Source: JAJTHY01 sp964458795 (GTDB lineage Bacteria; Pseudomonadota; Alphaproteobacteria; Rickettsiales; Midichloriaceae). Taken from it: a stretch of DNA of 9,615 nucleotides. Shown one piece after another: positions 1 to 6,299 of the stretch. The stretch lies in NCBI GenBank assembly GCA_964458795.1, contig CAYWJW010000057.1, forward strand, positions 1-9,615, given 5' to 3'. The notes beneath the pieces were generated by a model. That model was given only the letters and a program-made list of their open reading frames with translations, was not told the DNA's origin and did not search any database. The translations under genes and the position numbers were made by a program. Within the stretch, counting starts at the first letter, position 1; every line of letters begins with the position of its first letter.

Positions 1-1131
1 CGCGGCACCCTTGAAGTTGCCTCATATCTTAAGAAGCGTAGAGTAAACAACTTGGTATGTAGTAATGGTGGATTCTTAGTCGCGAATCTTAAAGAATTAG
101 GAATTAAGCACATAAAACTACCAGTAAATTCCAAAAATCCAATAGTGATGCTGCTAAATGTTTATAGAATAGCAAAGATCATACGAAAGAACGAAGTTGA
201 TATAATCCATGCCAGATCTCGTGCTCCAGCTTGGAGCTGCTATATAGCTAGTCTTATTACTAAATGTAAATTTGTTACGACTTTTCATGGCGCATATTCG
301 GCAACTCACCCTCTTAAAAGATTTTATAATTCAGTAATGCTGAAAGGAAAGCGCGTGATTGCTGTATCAAATTATATTAAAAAGCACATAGAAACCAGGT
401 ATCGCTTTACATCTCAGAATCTCGTAGTAATTGATCGCGGAGCGGATCTTGAATACTTTAATCCATCCGCGGTTGATGAAGCACGTATTAAAGCTATAAA
501 GCATGAGCTTAACCTAGAACTTGATATTGGCGAGAAGCTTATAGTTTTACCATCAAGATTTACCAGGCTTAAGGGGCATCTATACCTACTTAAAGCTCTT
601 AAATATTTGAATTTTAAAAAATATAAGTGTCTTATTATAGGCAAAGCTAGCGAAGCTCAGAGTGAGTATATATTAGAAATTGAAAAAGCTATTAAAGCAA
701 ATAAGCTTGGAAATAATGTAATTATACGTACACAACCAACCAGTGATATGCCAGCTTTATATGCAATCGCCGATCTAGTAGTCTCATCTTCTACTGAACC
801 AGAAGGCTTTGGACGAACTATAGTTGAAGCACAGGCAATGCACAAAATTGTTGTATCAACTAATATAGGGGCTCCTAGTGATATCATAGAGGACGGTATA
901 TCAGGATTTTTAGTTCCTACATCCGACGCAGCAACCTTTGCAGATGTACTTGATAAAGTATTAAGCATTAAGCCTGAGGAAGCTCGTAAGATTACCAAAC
1001 ATGCGGCCAAACTTGTATCAGATAAATATTCATTAGAGCTTATGTGTAAAAAGACACTGGAAGTTTATAAAAGTCTGATAGAAGATGATAAAGATGATGA
1101 AGATGAACTTAGTAAAAGTAATGCTGAATAA
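1..1131 (+). CDS. Glycosyltransferase family 4 (GT-B), 5' end cut by window edge
   Basis: The reading frame is open from base 1 to the TAA at 1129-1131, giving 376 residues, so the true start lies left of the window. The fragment opens with RGTLEVASYL, the segment that usually follows the N-terminal Gly-rich loop of GT4 enzymes. It also has the N-domain element TTFHGAY and the inter-domain strand VLPSRFTRLKGH. The nucleotide-sugar site has the E-x7-E motif (fragment residues E268 and E276, in EPEGFGRTIVE), followed by GAPSDIIEDGISGFLVP. Such enzymes are retaining transferases that move a sugar from an NDP-sugar to a lipid or glycan acceptor, usually at the inner face of the cytoplasmic membrane. 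Acceptor and sugar cannot be told from sequence. The C-terminus is an acidic tail (EDDKDDEDE). It lies 45 bp before murJ on the same strand, so co-transcription and an envelope role are plausible but inferred. Confidence 0.9.
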   Translation, partial: RGTLEVASYLKKRRVNNLVCSNGGFLVANLKELGIKHIKLPVNSKNPIVMLLNVYRIAKIIRKNEVDIIHARSRAPAWSCYIASLITKCKFVTTFHGAYSATHPLKRFYNSVMLKGKRVIAVSNYIKKHIETRYRFTSQNLVVIDRGADLEYFNPSAVDEARIKAIKHELNLELDIGEKLIVLPSRFTRLKGHLYLLKALKYLNFKKYKCLIIGKASEAQSEYILEIEKAIKANKLGNNVIIRTQPTSDMPALYAIADLVVSSSTEPEGFGRTIVEAQAMHKIVVSTNIGAPSDIIEDGISGFLVPTSDAATFADVLDKVLSIKPEEARKITKHAAKLVSDKYSLELMCKKTLEVYKSLIEDDKDDEDELSKSNAE

Positions 1132-1176
1132 TACTGTTTATACACGACGCCAATTTTTCAAGTTTACGGGGTATAT

Positions 1177-2682
1177 ATGAGAATTGCTAGATTAGCTTTT
1201 GGAGTCGGTGCGCTTACCTTCGTCTCAAGAATATTTGGTTACGTGCGGGATATTGCCATTGCTTTTTTCTTAGGTGCTAGCATTTTTAATGACGCATTTA
1301 TTATAGCCCTAAGACTTCCCAATATATTCCGTAGCATATTTGGTGAAGGTGCTTTAAGTAGTGCATTTGTGCCAATTTTTTCAAGCAAACTAAAACGCGA
1401 TGGAGAGCATGAAGCTATTAAGTTTGCTAGCAATGTACAGACCATTTTGCTAATTGTAGTAAGCGTATTTGCCGCTATAATGATGTTTTTTATGGGAGAT
1501 ATTATAAAGGTTTTTGCTCCAGGATATATTGATAATCCTGAGGTAATAATCCTAGCAAGCAACTTAGCTGTTATATCATTCCCTTATATAGTATTCATTT
1601 CGATGATGGCCTTTTATGGAGGGATATCAAATACATTGGGTAATTATATGGCATTTGCTAGTGCACCTATAATACTAAACATTCTGCTAATAATCTCCAT
1701 ATTTTTTGGCGATTCGCAAATTGATAAAACTTACTGGCTTACTATAAGTTTGCCGATTGCCGGGGTATTTGAAATGCTTTGGGTACTTTACTTTGTTTAT
1801 AGGAAAATAGGATTTATAAGGCTTAGATGGCCACATATTGATGATGATACTAAACTACTACTAAAGAGACTATTGCCTGGTATAGTAAGCTCTGGTGTGT
1901 CTCAGCTTAACATCTTGATAAGCACCGTAATTGCTTCATTTGTAATTAGTGGAGTATCGTATCTTTATTATGCAGATCGTATTTACCAATTGCCGCTCGC
2001 TATTATTGGTACAGCTCTTGGAACTGTTATGTTACCTGAGTTGTCAAAGAAGTTTGCAAAATCGGATATTACTAAATTTAAAGTAATCCAGAATCAAGCT
2101 GTTATATTCTCAATGTTTTTAACCCTTCCTGCTGCACTTGGGATTATAGCACTAGCACCAGAAATTATTGCAACGTTATTCCAATATGGAGCGTTTACCG
2201 GAAAAGCAACGCGCGAGACAGCTGCAGCTCTTGTGGTATTTGCTTTAGGAATCCCTATGTTTAGCTTTATTAAGATATTCTCTGCCGCATTTTTTGCGGT
2301 AGGAGATACTAAAACCCCTATGAAAATTGCAGCTGCTGTGCTTATTGTAAATGTGGTGCTTAGCTTTATATTATTGCCTTTCTTCCGTCATGTATCAGTT
2401 GCAATTGGAGCCACAGTAGCCTCCTATATAAATGCAGTTTTACTTGGATATATACTTGATAAACGCGGTCTTTATACGTTATACAAGCAGTCTATAATGC
2501 AGATACTTAAAATAGCGGCTGCATCACTCGTTATGCTTGCAGCAATTATGATAACTAAGAATATACTTACAGTTGAAACGCGAGTGCTTTCGCTTTTAAT
2601 CTACTTAAGTATAGCAGGCATAACATACTTCGGTGTATGTACATTATTAAAATCTCCAATCAGAAAGTTCCTTAGAAAGTAA
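1177..2682 (+). CDS. murJ: MurJ lipid II flippase (MviN), complete
   Basis: This is a 501-aa polytopic membrane protein of the MOP superfamily. It moves the peptidoglycan precursor lipid II from the cytoplasmic to the periplasmic face of the inner membrane. The N-terminus is diagnostic: SRIFGYVRDIAIAFFLGAS followed by FNDAFIIALRLPNIFRSIFGEGALSSAF. Residues R18, R24, D39 and R52 sit at the same numbers as functionally important residues of E. coli MurJ, and R268 in YYADRIYQLP corresponds to E. coli R270. Hydrophobic stretches run along the whole length, consistent with about 14 transmembrane helices, and the length is normal. The ATG at 1177 is supported by this residue match; the ribosome binding site is weak (CGGGG, about 5 bp upstream). 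The upstream neighbour is a glycosyltransferase gene. After the stop there is only an all-AT palindrome, not a clear terminator. Confidence 0.96.
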   Translation: MRIARLAFGVGALTFVSRIFGYVRDIAIAFFLGASIFNDAFIIALRLPNIFRSIFGEGALSSAFVPIFSSKLKRDGEHEAIKFASNVQTILLIVVSVFAAIMMFFMGDIIKVFAPGYIDNPEVIILASNLAVISFPYIVFISMMAFYGGISNTLGNYMAFASAPIILNILLIISIFFGDSQIDKTYWLTISLPIAGVFEMLWVLYFVYRKIGFIRLRWPHIDDDTKLLLKRLLPGIVSSGVSQLNILISTVIASFVISGVSYLYYADRIYQLPLAIIGTALGTVMLPELSKKFAKSDITKFKVIQNQAVIFSMFLTLPAALGIIALAPEIIATLFQYGAFTGKATRETAAALVVFALGIPMFSFIKIFSAAFFAVGDTKTPMKIAAAVLIVNVVLSFILLPFFRHVSVAIGATVASYINAVLLGYILDKRGLYTLYKQSIMQILKIAAASLVMLAAIMITKNILTVETRVLSLLIYLSIAGITYFGVCTLLKSPIRKFLRK

Positions 2683-2896
2683 TTTTTAAAAATTTTTCAA
2701 CTGCATGCCTAGGTAGACTATTATAGGTGGTTAAAAATATTTTGTTTGGGGACTTCCATCGCTCAAAAAAGTTAGTTATACTACTAAATATATGATAAGA
2801 GGATTGTGCCCAAAGTCCTAAAGCCAAAGTAGCTCTGAACTTTATGAGCCTTCCATCTGTTAAAATAAGTAAAATAGCAGACGGAAAATGCTTGTG
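2672..2896 (-). pseudogene. Possible gene remnant on the minus strand
   Basis: A minus-strand frame stays open for 74 codons, from just after a TGA (2899-2897) to a TAA (2674-2672) that overlaps the 3' end of murJ. It has no ATG or GTG; the first usable start is an internal TTG that would give about 51 residues. Its composition is protein-like (for example NFFERWKSPNKIFLTTYN near the end). A neighbouring frame has an ATG at 2900 and runs 38 codons before a stop, so a frameshifted small gene or a decayed repeat is possible. No family is recognised. A chance opening is also possible. Confidence 0.2.
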
Positions 2897-3008
2897 TCAT
2901 GTAATATGATATATGCTTTAAATTCTTATTTTTCAACACTACATGATACTATCTGTTGTAATTCTAGCAAACTTTGTTACAATACGTAAGAAAATATGAG
3001 ATATAATT
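2683..3008. other. Intergenic region after murJ, no convincing intact gene
   Basis: These 326 bp separate murJ from the next + strand gene. They begin with an AT-only palindrome (about 2681-2697) that could be a poor terminator for murJ. The middle holds an unusually long open minus-strand frame without a good start (listed separately). An imperfect dyad TTCCATCTG / CAGACGGAA lies around 2849-2885; its single mismatch becomes a G-U pair in a minus-strand transcript. An exact 7-bp dyad, TCATGTA (2897-2903) with TACATGA (2940-2946), lies just upstream of the promoter at 2956. No tRNA or known structural RNA was recognised. Confidence 0.5.
2956..2983 (+). promoter_or_regulatory. Candidate sigma-70 promoter for the 161-aa membrane protein gene
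   Basis: TTGTAA (2956-2961) and TACAAT (2978-2983) are separated by 16 bp, which places the transcription start near 2990, about 19 bp before the ATG at 3009. A short dyad (TCATGTA / TACATGA, 2897-2946) lies just upstream and could be an operator, though that is only inference. The gene of the paralogue at 4535 has a very similar TTG-type/16-bp promoter. Confidence 0.5.
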
Positions 3009-3494
3009 ATGAAAAGCATTAAAGGAAGTGTGGCAGAATTTTTAGGTAATCAACGCAAACGTGCCAGCGACTGTTTACCTGATGAGCAAAAAATCATTAA
3101 CTATATGAGCATTGGCTTTACATCGCTTGGAGCTGCTGGTATTACTCGCATGCCTTTTATAAGCATCCCGTTTGACTCGCATTCCTTGTTCCTAGACCAT
3201 TATATAAGCTTGCTTACTGCTAGCTTACTACTGTATAGCAAACCAACTGCTCCCGAAGAAAATCAGGTTTTTGCAACGGGTATGATGGTCTTTAAAGCTG
3301 CGACTTTTTTAGCTAGCTTCTTTCATAATACTTCACTCGCTCTTTTAATATTGGGAGGTGGGTATGCAGCTGTTTTCATTTCTAATCCCGACAAACTCTT
3401 CAATGAAATGATTAAGGAATGCATAGGGAAAGACTTCTTTGCTAATAAGATAGTACGGAGTAAGATTGAGGAAGTAGAGAAAAGCTTACAGTAG
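3009..3494 (+). CDS. Unknown small multi-pass membrane protein (paralogue A)
   Basis: This is a 161-aa protein with no family I recognise. A polar, basic N-terminus (about residues 1-30) is followed by hydrophobic stretches around 33-54, 65-76, 88-105 and 109-124, suggesting two to four membrane segments. The tail is charged (KIEEVEKSLQ) and may be helical. Residues 34-76 and 95-123 align with residues 19-60 and 87-114 of the protein at 4535-4999. Shared features are G-x-AGI, an aromatic/Phe pair, A-x-LLLY, and SF-x-x-N followed by a Gly/Ala-rich helix. I therefore infer that the two are diverged paralogues flanking the methyltransferase gene. It has a candidate promoter at 2956-2983 but no strong Shine-Dalgarno. 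The ATG is chosen because it is the first start after that promoter. Confidence 0.75.
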   Translation: MKSIKGSVAEFLGNQRKRASDCLPDEQKIINYMSIGFTSLGAAGITRMPFISIPFDSHSLFLDHYISLLTASLLLYSKPTAPEENQVFATGMMVFKAATFLASFFHNTSLALLILGGGYAAVFISNPDKLFNEMIKECIGKDFFANKIVRSKIEEVEKSLQ

Positions 3495-3497
3495 CAT

Positions 3498-3538
3498 TAA
3501 GCATAAACTGCATATTAACGCATTGACTATTATGCTTA
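3498..3538. repeat. 9-bp inverted repeat between paralogue A and the methyltransferase
   Basis: TAAGCATAA (3498-3506) and TTATGCTTA (3530-3538) are exact reverse complements around a 23-bp loop, beginning four bases after the stop of the 161-aa gene. No T-tract follows, so this is a weak terminator candidate. The right arm abuts TATAAT (3539-3544), a possible -10 for the methyltransferase gene, so an operator is an alternative. No well-spaced -35 goes with that -10. Confidence 0.35.
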
Positions 3539-3582
3539 TATAATCTAAAACATGCCGCAGAACAGTCTGATGTATATTTGCT

Positions 3583-4470
3583 ATGGTTGCACCTTGTCAT
3601 AAAACAATGAATGAAAGGATAGTTAATGTGTGCCAGAATGCTGCACATCGGCAAAAAGTTCTTAATGACTATACATACACCTTCGAAAGAATAGGCCTTA
3701 ATAATGCAGGTGCTGAAGTACTTACTGCAGAAATACTTAGCATGCTGGGTAGTGGTGGTGATTTGATGACTAAAGAAAAGAAAATTCACACACACTTAAA
3801 ATCTAAGCGAGTAGAAATTGCTAATCAACGTGTTGAGATTGGTTTCTTAGATGCCGTTGTCCGTACCCGCTCAGATAGATCAAGCATTATACTATCCCAA
3901 ATTAAAGACTATCTATCCGATATTAAAGGAGAGATAATCGATTTTGGAGCTGGGGATGGAAGGCTTGCACAGAAAATAGTCGATGAGTTAGGCAAACAGG
4001 TTAGAGGCGTAGAAGTAGCTAAGTATAAGCCTATTGCCGGACAGACAGTTAATGTTTCTCTTTTTAATGGCAGGAATGTTGAAGCTACAGCCGGAGAGTT
4101 CGAGGCTAGCGTATGCATAAATGTTTTACATCATGATCCGGATAGCGATAAAATTCTAGATGAGCTAGCGCGTATTGTAAGCAATCGTCTGATTATAATT
4201 GAGACTGTCCCTGAAGGAAAAACTCTCGACGAAATAGAAAAAGATAAAGAACGCGTCTTTATGAATGACTATTTATCAAATCGTATTATCCACGGAGCAC
4301 TTTGCGAGGCAGATATACCAGTCCCTGGAAGTTACGATACGCATGAGGGCTGGGCAAAGCGCCTAAAAGCCAGAGGATTTAGCGTTATTCGATCCCTAGA
4401 CTTAGGCTATGACCAGTCTACCATTAGGGATAAGCATCACCTTATTGTTGCTGAAAAAACATTAATTTAA
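3583..4470 (+). CDS. Class I SAM-dependent methyltransferase with N-terminal extension
   Basis: This 295-aa protein has a Rossmann-fold methyltransferase core in its C-terminal two thirds. Motif I is IIDFGAGDGRL (about 118-128), which binds S-adenosylmethionine. The acidic loop after strand 2 is VEVAKYKP. Motif IV is CINVLHHDPD (about 178-187), and the motif V strand is RLIIIETVPEG. The C-terminus HHLIVAEK resembles the last strand of methyltransferase-11/25-type enzymes. VLHHDP lacks the NPPY or DPPY of N6-adenine and amino-methyltransferases, so a small-molecule, lipid or protein substrate is more likely, but it is not determined. The first 110 residues are charged and probably helical, with no recognised domain. 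The start is uncertain: ATG 3583 or ATG 3607 (8 residues shorter), neither with a clear ribosome site. The gene lies between two paralogous membrane-protein genes. Confidence 0.85.
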   Translation: MVAPCHKTMNERIVNVCQNAAHRQKVLNDYTYTFERIGLNNAGAEVLTAEILSMLGSGGDLMTKEKKIHTHLKSKRVEIANQRVEIGFLDAVVRTRSDRSSIILSQIKDYLSDIKGEIIDFGAGDGRLAQKIVDELGKQVRGVEVAKYKPIAGQTVNVSLFNGRNVEATAGEFEASVCINVLHHDPDSDKILDELARIVSNRLIIIETVPEGKTLDEIEKDKERVFMNDYLSNRIIHGALCEADIPVPGSYDTHEGWAKRLKARGFSVIRSLDLGYDQSTIRDKHHLIVAEKTLI

Positions 4471-4479
4471 AATTAGTTG

Positions 4480-4507
4480 TTGCAACCTATATCAAGTTTA
4501 TTATCAT
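4480..4507 (+). promoter_or_regulatory. Candidate sigma-70 promoter for the 154-aa membrane protein gene
   Basis: TTGCAA (4480-4485) and TATCAT (4502-4507) are 16 bp apart. This gives a start near 4514, about 20 bp before the ATG at 4535. The arrangement mirrors the promoter of the paralogous gene at 3009, which also has a 16-bp spacer and a short leader. It is read by eye only. Confidence 0.42.
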
Positions 4508-4534
4508 AATGCGTGAAAACAATGGAGTATAGTT

Positions 4535-4999
4535 ATGGCTAAACAAAAGAATACAGAACAAAGTGAATTCATCATAAAAAATCTTGTGCGCTCTGCACTT
4601 GTAGCAATAGGGACTGCAGGTATACCTAATATATCATACTTTAAACCCACATTTGGCGAGAACTCAGCCAATATGGAATATTTTCTTGGCGGCGTTGCTG
4701 CATTATTATTGTATGACAGAGAGCGTAGGCATCCTAACAGAAATGGAGATAAATGTTTCTCAAATATATCAGTTAAAACACTCTCTGAGCTATTCCAAAT
4801 CGCAGCTGTTGGCACAAGTTTTTGGTATAATCCAAAGTGTGCAGCTGGCGTATTAGCAGTTGGATGTTTGGCACTTACAGCTTGCAAAGGTATGATGAAA
4901 AAAGATTGGAATATCTTTAGTTCTTGTCACGAAATGGTGCGACATTTATCATGTCATCAAATTACAGCAGATGGCTTAAAACCTAATAATAATAGGTAA
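4535..4999 (+). CDS. Unknown small multi-pass membrane protein (paralogue B)
   Basis: This 154-aa protein has no recognised family. Hydrophobic segments lie around 17-36, 50-60 and 87-115, with a basic, Asn-rich loop (61-75, RERRHPNRNGDK) between. Residues 19-60 and 87-114 line up with 34-76 and 95-123 of the protein at 3009-3494, at roughly a quarter to a third identity by eye, so I infer common ancestry. Several cysteines (74, 102, 111 and others) are not shared with paralogue A. The ATG is well supported: GGAG (4524-4527) lies 7 bp upstream. The stop codon TAA (4997-4999) directly abuts the stop codon of the convergent tsaC with no base between. Function is unknown; the link to the upstream methyltransferase is positional only. 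Confidence 0.75.
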   Translation: MAKQKNTEQSEFIIKNLVRSALVAIGTAGIPNISYFKPTFGENSANMEYFLGGVAALLLYDRERRHPNRNGDKCFSNISVKTLSELFQIAAVGTSFWYNPKCAAGVLAVGCLALTACKGMMKKDWNIFSSCHEMVRHLSCHQITADGLKPNNNR

Positions 5000-5584
5000 T
5001 TACTGCTTTACATCTTGTCTAAGAATTATTTCACCATAATCATCAACTTTGATTATGGTGGAAGCGGTTCCGCTAGGTTCAGTTCCGCCAGTGATTACCA
5101 TGGCAAGACCTGAACCTAGGGTTTGTTCTATCTCCCCTGCATTATTCAAATTAGGGCCACTTGTGAGGTTTGCGCTGGTCCCAAGTAGTGGCACTCCGCA
5201 GTCTTTGAGGATGTTAAGTGCTACCTCATGGTTTGGGACCCTAATTCCTATAGTTGCATCTCTAATTACAAGCTTGCTTAACTTGCTCCCTATAAGAGCC
5301 GGTAGCACTAGTGTAAGCGCTCCGGGCCAATCTGCTTTGGCTAGCTTTAGTGCGCTCTCATTAAACCTGGCATACTCCATTCCCTTCTCAATACTCGCAA
5401 CTAGTATTGGAGCGGTTTTTTCTAGCTTACGCTGTTTAAGTGCGAATAGTCGTTCTATGGCCTTATCGTTTGTGGCATCGCATGCTAGTGCAAATAGTGT
5501 ATCCGTAGGGAAGCTTATAACTTCGCCTGCCAGTATGGCCCGCTTTATTATGGCAGCACTTTGTGCTGTGTATGGGAATATCAT
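5000..5584 (-). CDS. tsaC: Threonylcarbamoyl-AMP synthase (YrdC/Sua5/TsaC)
   Basis: This 194-aa single-domain YrdC protein makes threonylcarbamoyl-AMP from threonine, bicarbonate and ATP. It is the first step of the t6A modification at position 37 of ANN-decoding tRNAs; TsaD, TsaB and TsaE, not in this window, do the transfer. The family signatures are all present in order: FPTDTLFALACDA (25-37), K50-x-R52, WPGALTLVLP (86-95), IGIRVPNH (112-119), GTSANLTSGPN (135-145) and SGTASTIIKV (171-180). The length matches TsaC rather than the longer Sua5. The ATG at 5584 is the first start after an in-frame TGA (5644-5642) and has GGAG 8 bp upstream. The 5' leader contains a 64-bp palindromic element, and the upstream hup gene ends in a strong terminator, so the promoter should lie between about 5600 and 5715. 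Confidence 0.95.
   Translation of the reverse strand: MIFPYTAQSAAIIKRAILAGEVISFPTDTLFALACDATNDKAIERLFALKQRKLEKTAPILVASIEKGMEYARFNESALKLAKADWPGALTLVLPALIGSKLSKLVIRDATIGIRVPNHEVALNILKDCGVPLLGTSANLTSGPNLNNAGEIEQTLGSGLAMVITGGTEPSGTASTIIKVDDYGEIILRQDVKQ
5032..5060. repeat. Perfect 11-bp hairpin inside the 3' end of tsaC
   Basis: CACCATAATCA (5032-5042) and TGATTATGGTG (5050-5060) are exact reverse complements with a 7-nt loop. They lie in the last 20 codons of tsaC, about 30-60 bp past the end of the convergent membrane-protein gene. No T-run follows on either strand, so it is not a classical intrinsic terminator. It could still slow or stabilise the + strand transcript that reads into tsaC. Confidence 0.5.
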
Positions 5585-5620
5585 AAATGGTGCTCCAAGT
5601 CGGTATATTCCTAGCTGCGT

Positions 5621-5684
5621 GGCGTTGTTGCATGGATCTCGTCAGGAAAAATAAGCGACGTGACACTATCCATGCAACTACGCC
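5621..5684. mobile_element. 64-bp MITE-like palindromic element with 17-bp terminal inverted repeats
   Basis: The left end, GGCGTTGTTGCATGGAT (5621-5637), is the reverse complement of the right end, ATCCATGCAACTACGCC (5668-5684), with one mismatch in 17 bp. The core is 30 bp and encodes nothing. The ends resemble insertion-sequence termini that begin GGCNNTGTTG (IS5/IS903-like), so a non-autonomous remnant is one reading; a palindromic repeat of the rickettsial type is another. No target-site duplication was found, although CTAGCT occurs on both sides (5611-5616 and 5703-5708). It sits in the 5' leader of tsaC, whose upstream in-frame TGA lies inside it. Confidence 0.45.
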
Positions 5685-5714
5685 TGATCAAGTTCTGCAT
5701 GACTAGCTATTTAT

Positions 5715-5749
5715 AAAAAAAACTCTTTGATACGTATTGTATCAAAGAG
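5715..5749 (-). terminator. Intrinsic terminator downstream of hup
   Basis: CTCTTTGATAC (5723-5733) and GTATCAAAGAG (5739-5749) form a perfect 11-bp stem with a 5-nt loop. Read on the minus strand, the stem is followed at once by eight T residues (the A-run at 5715-5722). It lies about 60 bp after the hup stop codon, in the right orientation to end that transcript and isolate tsaC from it. Confidence 0.9.
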
Positions 5750-5763
5750 CCAAATTAGTTCAA

Positions 5764-5795
5764 TAGACCTCTTGCAAACTAGAGCAAAAGGTCTA
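5764..5795. repeat. Hairpin between the hup stop codon and its terminator
   Basis: TAGACCT (5764-5770) pairs with AGGTCTA (5789-5795), and inside these TTGC (5772-5775) pairs with GCAA (5784-5787), with one C/A mismatch. This makes an 11-bp near-perfect stem with an 8-nt loop in the 3' untranslated region of hup. No T-run follows on the minus strand. It may stabilise the 3' end of the mRNA, or be the end of a decayed repeat. Confidence 0.45.
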
Positions 5796-5808
5796 GGGAA
5801 TTCATTTA

Positions 5809-6084
5809 TTAGCTGTTAGCAGCTTTTTTAAGATCCTTACCAGCAGAGAATTTTACTCTGTTTGTTGGCGGAACCTTAACAGGTTGACCATTTCTTGGAT
5901 TGCGGACAGTTCTGCCAGCAACTTTGGTCTTCTTGAAGGTACCAAAGCCTATAAGTCTTACTTCTTCGCCTTTACGAAGAGAATCCTTAACAGCTTTTAG
6001 GAAAGCGTCTACAGCCTGAGCTGCAGCAGCTTTAGTAAGTTTTGCTTGTTTTGCAACGGCATTTATCAATTCTTGTTTATTCAC
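5809..6084 (-). CDS. hup: HU-family nucleoid-associated DNA-binding protein
   Basis: This 91-aa protein is full length for HU. The N-terminal helices (1-40, Ala/Lys-rich) form the dimer body. GFGTF (46-50) and the arm that includes R61-N62-P63 match the HU signature; the Pro intercalates into bent DNA. The dimer binds DNA without strong sequence preference and compacts and bends the chromosome. The lack of IHF-specific features and the N-terminus MNKQELI favour HU over IHF. The start is GTG (6084-6082), not ATG, with GAGGA 6 bp upstream, a strong ribosome site. A candidate promoter lies at 6128-6156, and a strong terminator at 5715-5749 makes the gene monocistronic. It is divergent from anmK. 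Confidence 0.96.
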   Translation of the reverse strand: MNKQELINAVAKQAKLTKAAAAQAVDAFLKAVKDSLRKGEEVRLIGFGTFKKTKVAGRTVRNPRNGQPVKVPPTNRVKFSAGKDLKKAANS

Positions 6085-6127
6085 GGTAAATCCTCACATT
6101 TATGAGTTAAAAACAGGTTGTAAGAAG

Positions 6128-6156
6128 ACATTATGACAGCAAAAAAGGTCTGGCAA
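6128..6156 (-). promoter_or_regulatory. Candidate sigma-70 promoter for hup
   Basis: On the minus strand TTGCCA (6156-6151) and TAATGT (6133-6128) are 17 bp apart, giving a leader of about 40 nt before the GTG start. The -35 is good and the -10 only fair. Confidence 0.4.
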
Positions 6157-6189
6157 GCATTTTATGCAAAAAAATTAAAATTTTCTTCT

Positions 6190-6220
6190 TTGACAAGCGC
6201 GGTAAAATGCGCTCTACAAG
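6190..6220 (+). promoter_or_regulatory. Plus-strand promoter candidate with consensus -35
   Basis: TTGACA (6190-6195) matches the consensus -35 exactly. The -10 is uncertain: TCTACA (6213-6218, 17-bp spacer) or TACAAG (6215-6220, 19-bp spacer). It points towards anmK, which would then have a leader of about 160 nt. The inverted repeat AAGCGCG / CGCGCTT (6195-6233) straddles it and could be an operator. An alternative is a separate unrecognised small transcript. Confidence 0.35.
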
Positions 6221-6279
6221 AATCTGCGCGCTTTACAGCCCACACGCTCTCTATAAAAATCATATGGTTAACTCATTTA

Positions 6280-6299
6280 TTAATATAATTTTATATTAA
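6280..6299. repeat. 20-bp AT-only palindrome
   Basis: TTAATATA (6280-6287) and TATATTAA (6292-6299) are exact reverse complements around ATTT. The site lies about 90 bp upstream of the anmK ATG. It could bind a dimeric regulator or mark easily melted DNA; in AT-rich DNA such palindromes also arise by chance. Confidence 0.35.

Noticed and set aside
414..1010. Minus-strand frames opposite the glycosyltransferase
   Set aside because: The plus strand has clear GT4 motifs throughout, and the minus frames show no domain or ribosome site.
3523..3544. TTGACT and TATAAT before the methyltransferase as a promoter
   Set aside because: The spacer is only 10 bp, too short for a sigma-70 promoter. TATAAT alone may still be a -10.
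3442..3795. Minus-strand frame of 117 codons across the gap before the methyltransferase
   Set aside because: It overlaps the ends of two plus-strand genes, is rich in Cys, His and Tyr without pattern, and has no ribosome site or promoter.
5073..5119. Exact 10-bp inverted repeat CTAGGTTCAG / CTGAACCTAG within tsaC
   Set aside because: It is coding, has a 27-bp loop and no sign of function. Chance or mRNA folding is enough to explain it.
5049..5654. Plus-strand reading frame of 201 codons opposite tsaC
   Set aside because: It is the complement of a gene with full YrdC motifs, is low-complexity Ser/Ala/Leu in content, and has no ribosome site. It is a shadow.
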